Part shown: piece by piece, positions 1 through 6,802 of the stretch
How positions within the stretch are numbered: the first letter of the stretch is position 1
How the letters are laid out: each line of letters starts with the position of its first letter
Assembly (NCBI RefSeq): GCF_001543105.1
Contig: NZ_CP014159.1
Location: 1,240,001-1,304,000 of the forward strand
From: Aerococcus christensenii
GTDB taxonomy: Bacteria; Bacillota; Bacilli; Lactobacillales; Aerococcaceae
Length of the DNA stretch: 64,000 bases
Reading direction: 5' to 3'
Program-made: the position numbers and the translations under genes
Notes under the pieces: generated by a model
Databases searched by the model: none
Seen by the model: only the letters and a program-made list of their open reading frames with translations
Told to the model about the DNA's origin: nothing

Positions 1-135
1 TACAAGTTGGAAGTTCCAGGTATGGTAGCTTGTCCAAACTGTGGTGAATACCGTAAATCTCACCATATTTGCCCAAGCTGCGGCTTCTATAATGGTGAAG
101 ACGTTATGAACGCAACAGAAACAGAAGAAGCTTAA
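1..135 (+). CDS. rpmF: 50S ribosomal protein L32, C-terminal part (5' end outside window)
   Basis: The first 44 codons in frame read as the zinc-ribbon half of L32: [22 protein letters not shown], i.e. two C-x-x-C pairs that bind zinc, followed by GEDV and a short acidic tail ending in TAA. The four cysteines mark it as the zinc-binding form of the protein rather than the cysteine-free paralogue some Firmicutes induce under zinc shortage. It is a structural protein of the large ribosomal subunit. The start is outside the window. A strong intrinsic terminator follows directly, so it is not co-transcribed with the sugar cassette downstream. Confidence 0.95.
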   Translation, partial: YKLEVPGMVACPNCGEYRKSHHICPSCGFYNGEDVMNATETEEA

Positions 136-142
136 TGAAAGC

Positions 143-170
143 AAGCTGAAGGTGTCCTTCAGCTTTTTTT
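143..170 (+). terminator. Intrinsic terminator of rpmF
   Basis: Perfect 10-bp stem AAGCTGAAGG / CCTTCAGCTT with a 3-base loop, running into a tract of seven T. It starts 7 bases after the rpmF stop codon. Confidence 0.93.
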
Positions 171-481
171 ACGCCCTTATTCTAGGAGACTAGGAAGAGG
201 CGTTTTTTAATTTTGAGGATCCCGTCTTTCTCTTCTTATATAGTAAGAAATGGTTATGATTAGGAAAACTCCCTTTTTAAACGGTAAAAATTGTGCTAGT
301 ATGGAGATTGGTTGAAGCAAGAGAAAAAAGGCGACATCCTTGATCTTGTAAGAAACTTGGCCCTTTTGTTGCTTTTTTTAAGTGGTAGAGAGGGAACAAT
401 CAGCTTCTTTCAGTCTAATCTTTCGCATGAAGCTTTTGATGGGGAGAAGCTAACTATAAAATTAGATATGAAGGAGTTATT
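171..481 (+). promoter_or_regulatory. Long leader region of the sugar-cassette operon, possible attenuator
   Basis: This stretch has no gene. It must hold the promoter of the cassette. A plausible -10 (TAGTAT) lies near 298-303. Around 313-382 an AGCAA/TTGCT pairing plus an AAAAGG/CCTTTT pairing is followed by seven T at about 373-379, which looks like a weak attenuator in the leader. The ribosome binding site AAGGAG at 471-476 serves the first gene. The promoter assignment is weak and the attenuator is inference from the fold and T tract only. Confidence 0.4.
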
Positions 482-2329
482 ATGAGAAAATTTCGGTTAA
501 CGAGAAAGCGCAAGCAAGCCATTATCATTGCCAATGATGCGTTGAGCGTAATGGTGAGTGCGGCTTTATCGATATTTTTAATTATTTATTATGTACATTC
601 AAATGCGGTGGAATATTTGTCCATGGCTCTCGTTTATTTCTTCGTGTATGCCTTATTGGCCCATCTTCAACATGCCTTTTTGGCCATTATTCGTTACTTC
701 AATATACGGGATGCGAGACGGTTGATAGTTACCAATGTCGTTGCAGCGCTTGCGGCTTATGTTTTTGGTAATTTGTTGTTTGAACAGATCAGTAACCGCT
801 ACGTTTTCCTTTTGATGGTTTTCTCAGCAGTCTTCATGGTCATCAATCGGTTAGTTTGGAAGACTTATATCGATTGGAAAAATCACACCAACCAACAAAG
901 TGTAGATGAAGATGCTCCTCGTTTGTTATTGGTTGGGGCAGGGGAAGCAGCCAACTTATTTATTAATAATTTTTCCAAGCATCCTGAACGTTTTACCATT
1001 ATTGGACTTGTGGATGATGATCCCAATAAGCAAGGAACCTATCTACGGAATGTTCCTATCTTAGGATGTATTGAAGATATTCCTATGATTATCGAAGAAA
1101 AAGATATTCAAGTGATTACCATTGCAGCGCCTTCCCTTCCTTCTGAAAAGGTGGAAGAAGTTGTGGAATACGGAAACAAAAAGAAGATAACTGTCAACCA
1201 AATGCCAGAAGCAGAACGGGTGCTTTCTGGGGAATTCAAGATGGCCATGAAAGACATCGAAATCTCAGACCTCTTGGGACGTTCTGAAATTCACTTGGAT
1301 GACGAACCTGCTATTCGTGCTATTCGTGGAAAGACGATTATGGTGACAGGTGGTGGCGGTTCGATTGGTTCTGAAATCTGTCGTCAGCTTTTGAAGTTTG
1401 GACCTGCTAAGTTACTTTTTGTCGGACATGGGGAAAATTCCATTTACCTCTTGGACCAAGAGTTATCCAATATGAACTTGAAACATATTCAAGCTATTCC
1501 AATTATTGCAGATATTCAAGATCGGGAGCATATGTTAGATCTTATGAATATCTATCATCCAGATATTGTCTATCATGCGGCAGCTCATAAGCATGTGCCG
1601 ATGATGGAATATAATCCAACGGAAGCTGTTCGAAATAATGTCTTTGGGACTTACAATGTCGCTTGGGCTGCGGATAAGGCTGGCGTGGAAAGATTTGTTA
1701 TGATTTCCACGGATAAGGCGAACAATCCACCTAACATTATGGGAGCTACCAAACGGATCTGTGAAATGATTGTGACAGGATTTAATGAGCGGTCTCAAAC
1801 GACCTTTTCAGCCGTTCGATTCGGAAACGTGTTGGGAAGTCGGGGATCTGTTATTCCACTCTTTAAGAAACAGATTGCAGCTGGAGGTCCTGTGACGGTG
1901 ACCCATCCAGAGATGCGGCGGTACTTTATGACAATTCCAGAAGCTTCTCGTTTGGTGATTCAAGCTTCTGCCCTCGCTAAGGGTGGGGAACTCTTTATCC
2001 TCAAGATGGGTAAGGAAGTCTACATTAAAGATTTAGCACGTAAGATGATTACTCTGTCCGGTTACACCCTTGATGAAATTCCAATTAAATATGTAGGAAT
2101 TCGTCCAGGAGAGAAACTTCATGAAACCTTGATTATGGAAGATGAAATAAGTGACCGAAAAGTGGATGATAATATCTATATCGGAAAAGTCCACAATAAG
2201 AGCCTAGAAGAAATTAAAGCCTTTGTGGATACTTTAGATTTGAGTGGTCGAGATGATCATTTGATTGATAAGGTGACCGCTTTTGTTCATAGAGATGAAG
2301 AAAATGCCTTAAAAGAGAATGAAGAATAG
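482..2329 (+). CDS. Membrane-bound UDP-HexNAc 4,6-dehydratase (PglF/CapD/WbpM family)
   Basis: A 615-residue nucleoside-diphosphate-sugar dehydratase of the long, membrane-anchored class. The N-terminal ~120 residues form about four membrane segments. A first Rossmann-like fold begins with LLVGAGEA near residue 150, and the catalytic SDR fold starts with TGGGGSIGSE near residue 287. The usual SDR tyrosine is replaced by methionine (M420 in MGATK, with K424 and the T410-D411 pair), the arrangement known for PglF/WbpM-type 4,6-dehydratases. The expected reaction is UDP-GlcNAc to its 4-keto-6-deoxy derivative. The ATG sits 5 bases after AAGGAG. The aminotransferase 15 bases downstream would act on the product. 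Confidence 0.9.
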   Translation: MRKFRLTRKRKQAIIIANDALSVMVSAALSIFLIIYYVHSNAVEYLSMALVYFFVYALLAHLQHAFLAIIRYFNIRDARRLIVTNVVAALAAYVFGNLLFEQISNRYVFLLMVFSAVFMVINRLVWKTYIDWKNHTNQQSVDEDAPRLLLVGAGEAANLFINNFSKHPERFTIIGLVDDDPNKQGTYLRNVPILGCIEDIPMIIEEKDIQVITIAAPSLPSEKVEEVVEYGNKKKITVNQMPEAERVLSGEFKMAMKDIEISDLLGRSEIHLDDEPAIRAIRGKTIMVTGGGGSIGSEICRQLLKFGPAKLLFVGHGENSIYLLDQELSNMNLKHIQAIPIIADIQDREHMLDLMNIYHPDIVYHAAAHKHVPMMEYNPTEAVRNNVFGTYNVAWAADKAGVERFVMISTDKANNPPNIMGATKRICEMIVTGFNERSQTTFSAVRFGNVLGSRGSVIPLFKKQIAAGGPVTVTHPEMRRYFMTIPEASRLVIQASALAKGGELFILKMGKEVYIKDLARKMITLSGYTLDEIPIKYVGIRPGEKLHETLIMEDEISDRKVDDNIYIGKVHNKSLEEIKAFVDTLDLSGRDDHLIDKVTAFVHRDEENALKENEE

Positions 2330-2344
2330 GTAAGGGAGAAAACC

Positions 2345-3550
2345 ATGAAAAAGATGAATATTCCATTTTCACCACCAGATATTACAGAAAAAGAAATTGA
2401 AAATGTAGTAGATGCTTTGAAGTCAGGCTGGATCACCACAGGGCCTAAGACCAAGCAGCTAGAAGCCAAAGTGGCGCAATATTGTGGAACAGAAAAGGCG
2501 GCAACCGTGAATTCTGCAACGGCTGCTATGGAAATGACACTTCGGGCTTTAGGCGTAGGACCTGGCGATGAAGTCATCACAACGGCTTACACCTATACAG
2601 CTTCTGCAAGTGTTGTGGCTCATGTAGGGGCTAAGTTAATCTTGGTAGATGTGAAGCCGGGAACCTTCCAGATTGACTTTGATCAAGTGGAAGCTGCTCT
2701 TACTGAAAAAACCAAGGTAGTTATTCCTGTGGATATCGCAGGTAAAATGGTCGACTACGATACTTTATTTGAGAAGCTAGAAGCGAAAAAAGCGCTCTAT
2801 CATCCCAAAAAAGGAACTTTACAAGAAGCTTTTGATCGGGTGATTGTGATGGCAGATGCAGCTCACTCTTTAGGAGCTACCTACAAAGGAAAACGGTCGG
2901 GGGCTGTAGCAGACTTCACCTGCTTCTCTTTCCATGCAGTGAAGAACCTAACAACAGCAGAAGGTGGGGCGGCCACTTGGAAGTCCAGACCTGGAATAGA
3001 TAATGAAGCCTTGTACAAGACTTATATGTTGTTGACTCTGCATGGTCAAAACAAGGATGCTTTGTCTAAGATGCAATTAGGCGCTTGGGAGTATGACATT
3101 GTGGCGCCTTATTACAAGGCCAATATGACCGATGTACATGCAGCGATCGGCTTGGCTCAGTTTGAGCGTTACGAAGACATGCTCTTAAGAAGACGAACCA
3201 TTATTGAACGTTATGATGAAGCCTTTAAAGATTTGGGAATAACCTCTCTTACCCATTTTGATGAATTAGGCAATTCGAGTGGTCACTTGTACTTGATGCG
3301 GATTGCAGGTTTTGGGGTAGAAGAGAGAAATGCTTTCATTATGAAATTAGCAGAAGCGGGCATTGCAACGAATGTTCACTACAAACCTCTCCCAATGATG
3401 ACGGGTTATCGCAAGTTAGGCTTTGATATCAAAGATTATCCAAATGCCTATGCGACCTATGTGAATGAAGTGACCCTCCCACTACATACCTTATTAACGG
3501 ATGAAGAAGTGGATTATATTATTGACCAAGTCAAACAAGCATTAAAATAG
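2345..3550 (+). CDS. DegT/DnrJ/EryC1/StrS-family PLP sugar aminotransferase
   Basis: A 401-residue aminotransferase of the nucleotide-sugar class. The Schiff-base lysine is K200 in SFHAVKNLTTAEGG, and the aspartate of ADAAHSLG upstream contacts the PLP ring nitrogen. By family it transfers an amino group from glutamate to the 4-keto carbon made by the preceding dehydratase, giving a UDP-4-amino-4,6-dideoxy-HexNAc. Whether the amino group ends axial or equatorial (AATGal type or bacillosamine precursor type) cannot be told from the sequence. No acetyltransferase of the PglD type is present in the cassette, which leans towards a free 4-amino sugar. It follows the dehydratase by 15 bases with its own GGGAG site. 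Confidence 0.9.
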   Translation: MKKMNIPFSPPDITEKEIENVVDALKSGWITTGPKTKQLEAKVAQYCGTEKAATVNSATAAMEMTLRALGVGPGDEVITTAYTYTASASVVAHVGAKLILVDVKPGTFQIDFDQVEAALTEKTKVVIPVDIAGKMVDYDTLFEKLEAKKALYHPKKGTLQEAFDRVIVMADAAHSLGATYKGKRSGAVADFTCFSFHAVKNLTTAEGGAATWKSRPGIDNEALYKTYMLLTLHGQNKDALSKMQLGAWEYDIVAPYYKANMTDVHAAIGLAQFERYEDMLLRRRTIIERYDEAFKDLGITSLTHFDELGNSSGHLYLMRIAGFGVEERNAFIMKLAEAGIATNVHYKPLPMMTGYRKLGFDIKDYPNAYATYVNEVTLPLHTLLTDEEVDYIIDQVKQALK

Positions 3551-3559
3551 GAGTAAAAT

Positions 3560-4243
3560 GTGATTTTAAAAGAATGGAAAGCTTTACCTCTGAGCATGCA
3601 ATGCGAAGAGGTAAAGCCTTATTATGACTACTTACAGAAGAAAAAACTTTCTTTGGCGATAAAGCGGTTGTTTGATATTATCTTGGCTTGCTTTTTGTTG
3701 ATTCTTTTTGCAATTCCTATGGGGATCTTGGCCGTGATGATTAAGAAAGATTCTCCAGGGCCTGTGTTTTATCGGCAAGAACGCGTGACTACTTATGGGC
3801 GAACCTTTTATATTCATAAGTTTCGGACCATGGTGGATAAGGCGGACCAATTGGGGAGTGCCGTAACGGTAGATCAGGACCAACGGATTACCCGAGTAGG
3901 TGCCAAGATCAGAGATTATCGTTTGGATGAGATCCCTCAATTGATTGATGTTTTGAAAGGGGATATGTCCTTTATCGGGACACGTCCAGAAGTGAAAAAG
4001 TACGTGGATGCTTACTCTTTAGAGATGAGAGCCACCTTGTTATTGCCGGCAGGTATTACGAGTCGAGCCAGCTTAGAATTCAAAGATGAGGCAGCTTTGT
4101 TAGAGGGATCGGACCATGTGGATAAGACCTATATTGAAGAAGTCTTACCGAAGAAGATGGCGATTAATTTGGAAAGTTTGAAAAGTTTTAGTTTAAAAAA
4201 TGATCTTATCACGATGTGGAAGACTGCTTTCGTGATGTTATAA
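3560..4243 (+). CDS. Initiating phosphoglycosyltransferase (bacterial sugar transferase, PglC/WbaP-type catalytic domain)
   Basis: A 227-residue monotopic phosphoglycosyltransferase that moves a sugar phosphate from a UDP-sugar to undecaprenyl phosphate. One hydrophobic re-entrant helix lies at about residues 33-62, followed by KKDSPGPVFYRQERV, KFRTMV, the catalytic Asp-Glu pair in LDEIPQL (near 122) and FIGTRPEV. It is a minimal enzyme without the multi-pass N-terminal domain of WbaP. An N-terminal extension of about 30 residues precedes the membrane helix. The start is GTG at 3560, 6 bases after AGGAG; the ATG two bases earlier runs straight into a stop. Its place after dehydratase and aminotransferase suggests the amino sugar is its substrate. 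Confidence 0.88.
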   Translation: MILKEWKALPLSMQCEEVKPYYDYLQKKKLSLAIKRLFDIILACFLLILFAIPMGILAVMIKKDSPGPVFYRQERVTTYGRTFYIHKFRTMVDKADQLGSAVTVDQDQRITRVGAKIRDYRLDEIPQLIDVLKGDMSFIGTRPEVKKYVDAYSLEMRATLLLPAGITSRASLEFKDEAALLEGSDHVDKTYIEEVLPKKMAINLESLKSFSLKNDLITMWKTAFVML

Positions 4244-4259
4244 GATAAGGACGGATGGT

Positions 4260-5075
4260 ATGCAGGAATTTTCAGTTTTAATGTCTTTGTATATTAAGGA
4301 GAAGGCCTCCAATTTTGAAGAATGTATGCAGAGCATGTTGAAGCAAACAGTTCTTCCAACTGAATGTGTTGTGGTATTAGATGGGCCTATTTCAGAAGAG
4401 TTACGTCAGGCCCTTGAAAGCTACCAGGCACAGTATGGAGATTGGATCGTGGTAGTTCCTCTTGAAGTGAATCATGGATTAGGCCTCGCCCTCGCTGAAG
4501 GGGTGCGCCATTGTAAATATGATCTCATTGCACGAATGGACACCGATGATATTGCGCGGTCGGATCGGTTTGAGAAGCAACTCGCTTGCTTTGAAAAAGA
4601 TCCAGACTTGTCCATTTGTGGGAGTCATATTATTGAGTTTGAGGGGAGTATTGATCATGTTCTCGCTAAACGGAAGGTCCCTCTCACCCATGACGCCATC
4701 GCCGCTTACCAAAAGCAACGCAGTGCCTTTAACCACATGACGGTGATGTTCACCAAAGAAGCCATTCTAAAGGCCGGCAATTATCAACATGCGCCATTGA
4801 TGGAGGATGACCTGATGTGGGTGCATATGTTACAATCGGGCGCTAAGTGTTTAAATATTGATGATTATTTGGTTTATGCCCGGACAGGTTATGAAATGAT
4901 TTGTCGTCGAGGCGGCTGGTCTTACTTCAAGAAGTACCGTAAAGGACGTCGTCAGATTTTAGAGACAGGTTATATTAGTTACTGGGATTATTGGAAGACC
5001 GTGGCGATTCAAGCGGTTGTGGCTTTGGTACCTCAATCTGTTCGATTTTTTATCTTTAATAAGTTACTCCGCTAG
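4260..5075 (+). CDS. Glycosyltransferase family 2
   Basis: A 271-residue GT2 (GT-A fold) enzyme. It begins with the family's N-terminal FSVLMSLY strand, has the metal/nucleotide site ARMDTDDIA (DxD), and a later MEDDLMW motif typical of the acceptor-side acidic cluster. A C-terminal hydrophobic/basic stretch may hold it at the membrane. It probably adds the second sugar to the lipid-linked first residue made by the three genes before it. Donor and linkage cannot be read from the sequence. It is the last gene of the cassette; a terminator follows within 15 bases. Confidence 0.85.
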   Translation: MQEFSVLMSLYIKEKASNFEECMQSMLKQTVLPTECVVVLDGPISEELRQALESYQAQYGDWIVVVPLEVNHGLGLALAEGVRHCKYDLIARMDTDDIARSDRFEKQLACFEKDPDLSICGSHIIEFEGSIDHVLAKRKVPLTHDAIAAYQKQRSAFNHMTVMFTKEAILKAGNYQHAPLMEDDLMWVHMLQSGAKCLNIDDYLVYARTGYEMICRRGGWSYFKKYRKGRRQILETGYISYWDYWKTVAIQAVVALVPQSVRFFIFNKLLR

Positions 5076-5089
5076 ATTCTAGTGATGAG

Positions 5090-5128
5090 AGTGTTGGTGA
5101 AGAGAGCAATCTTTGCCAACACTTTTTT
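5090..5128 (+). terminator. Intrinsic terminator of the amino-sugar cassette
   Basis: 8-bp stem AGTGTTGG / CCAACACT around an 18-base loop and followed by TTTTTT. Confidence 0.85.
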
Positions 5129-5194
5129 GTTGGAGTGAAAACTTGAAAAGGTGACGCTTTCACTTCGTGGTCGTCTAAGAAAAAAGTGGGGAAG

Positions 5195-5226
5195 TTGCTG
5201 TATTTCAGAGGGAGAAATGGTAGAAT
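5195..5226 (+). promoter_or_regulatory. Probable promoter of zapA-cvpA
   Basis: Extended -10 TGGTAGAAT (hexamer 5221-5226) about 36 bases before the zapA ATG. The best -35 (TTGCTG, 5195-5200) has a long 20-base spacer, so the extended -10 is the main evidence. Confidence 0.5.
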
Positions 5227-5261
5227 AGAAAGGATGATTTAGACAGTGAGGGATAAGAAAA

Positions 5262-6158
5262 ATGAGTGAAGAATACACATACAAAGCACAATTAGGCAAG
5301 GAAAAGATAGGAATTGTTAGTCGAAAGACCAAAGAACATCTGGATGAAGTGGTTCACCGGGTGAATGCAAGCCTTGCTCTTCTTGAGAAACAACATGTGA
5401 TCTTGTCTAAACAAAAGATGGCACTCTTAGTGGCCGTGAATGCCACCTCTGATGGCGTTGAATCAGAAGAAAAAATTCAGAAATTAGAGAAGGATTTAGA
5501 AGTTGCGAAGGCAGAGACCGAGAACTTGGTGGAGCGACTTCGAACTTATAAGACTCAAGTGGATCAAATCAACCAATTAGAGGAAGAGCGCAAGACCCTT
5601 CTTCAAGAGAAAGAGGAATTGGTGACTCAGTTGAAAGAGCAAAATCTCGCTTATGAAAAGTTAGAAAGTTCTTGTCGAGAAGAGATCCAAGTTTTGCAAG
5701 GAGCTAACAAGAAGCTAGAGCAAGACTTAGTGGATCAATCCAAAGTTCAAAAGGACATGCTTCAACAGTTTCAAGGCGAAAAAAATCGCTTAGAGGAAGA
5801 GAAAGAAAGACAAATAAAGGCTTATAAAGAACGCCTTCAAGCTGCTTTAGAACATCAAACTTATCTAGAGAAAACGTTGGCTTACTGTCAAGACCAGCTT
5901 CAAGAGAAGACAAAAGAAGTGGAAAGCCAGAAAAGTTTAGCACCTGCTCATTCAGAAGAAAAGGTACAAGAAGAGAGCGTTCAGGAGGACTCCTCAGAGG
6001 AAAATTCATCACAAACCACAGCCGAACAGTCTCATCCAAGAAAGCGGGCGTCCTTGTATTGCACGGCATCTGAAACTCTCTTGTCCCAATATGCTTCCAG
6101 AAATTACGATCCCTTTAGTCGAGAGAAGGGGCGGTTAACAAAGACACCGCGACATTAA
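5262..6158 (+). CDS. zapA: ZapA-domain protein with long coiled-coil extension
   Basis: The first ~80 residues fit the ZapA division-protein domain (FtsZ-ring bundling): a short beta strand, IVSRKTKEHLDEVVHRVN and a helix ending in ALLVAVNAT. ZapA is normally about 85-100 residues; this one is 298. From about residue 70 to 225 it is almost uninterrupted heptad-like, Glu/Lys/Leu-rich coiled coil. A Ser/Glu-rich linker follows, then a basic tail (KRASLYCTASETLL to PRH). It would be cytosolic. The position directly upstream of cvpA and mutS2 is that of zapA in Bacillus, which supports the assignment. What the extension does is unknown. Confidence 0.8.
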   Translation: MSEEYTYKAQLGKEKIGIVSRKTKEHLDEVVHRVNASLALLEKQHVILSKQKMALLVAVNATSDGVESEEKIQKLEKDLEVAKAETENLVERLRTYKTQVDQINQLEEERKTLLQEKEELVTQLKEQNLAYEKLESSCREEIQVLQGANKKLEQDLVDQSKVQKDMLQQFQGEKNRLEEEKERQIKAYKERLQAALEHQTYLEKTLAYCQDQLQEKTKEVESQKSLAPAHSEEKVQEESVQEDSSEENSSQTTAEQSHPRKRASLYCTASETLLSQYASRNYDPFSREKGRLTKTPRH

Positions 6159-6180
6159 GAGAAAAGGAGACGATGAACGG

Positions 6181-6750
6181 ATGACAGCTATTGTTTGGGG
6201 TAGCGGGCTAGTTGTGGTACTAGTGGTGTGGACTCAAATCTATCGCTATCGCTGCCAAGGCTTTTGGTCTCAGATGGGGCAAATGGGGGCGTTAGTTGGT
6301 GGTTTTTATTTGGCGGAACATTACTATTTGTGGTTAGCGGATAAGTTGGCTCTCCTTCTGCCTTATCCTCAGTTTTCTTCGAATTCCTTCTATGCGTATT
6401 ATCCGCAAGCTGTAGTTGCTCATAAGGAAGAAATCTTTTTTAGAGCTTTAGCTTTTAGTGGTTTATGCTTAGCCGTCCTATGTCTAAAGAATTGGATATG
6501 GCAAAAAACGGGCATGAACCACCGAGGGAAAGGTGGCAAATTTTGGCTGACAGGAAGCTTAGTAGGCCTAGTGAGTGCTTGGTTTTTACTCTTTTTAATT
6601 TTTGGAGTGGCTTCTTTAGTCAACTGGCCATTTATTCAAAGGCTGTTAGCTGAAAATCCAGTGGCAGATTTCTTTATTCGTCAGACCCCTTTCTTGACGG
6701 AAAGAGTTTATCGCATGTGGTTTGAAGGAATTGCTGTGGTGAATTTGTAG
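6181..6750 (+). CDS. cvpA: CvpA-family membrane protein
   Basis: A 189-residue protein with four likely membrane segments: residues 5-20, 35-60, 85-105 and 118-150. The C-terminal amphipathic half (NPVADFFIRQTPFLTERVY) is typical of CvpA/YshB. Similarity is by pattern and gene order (zapA-cvpA-mutS2) more than by a hard motif. The family is needed for colicin V production in E. coli and for stress or envelope traits elsewhere; its biochemical role is not settled. It starts 22 bases after zapA and is probably co-transcribed with it. Confidence 0.75.
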   Translation: MTAIVWGSGLVVVLVVWTQIYRYRCQGFWSQMGQMGALVGGFYLAEHYYLWLADKLALLLPYPQFSSNSFYAYYPQAVVAHKEEIFFRALAFSGLCLAVLCLKNWIWQKTGMNHRGKGGKFWLTGSLVGLVSAWFLLFLIFGVASLVNWPFIQRLLAENPVADFFIRQTPFLTERVYRMWFEGIAVVNL

Positions 6751-6802
6751 TCTAAGAGAGTAAAATGGAAATGAATCGACAGTAATGTAGAGGAGGGATT
6801 TT

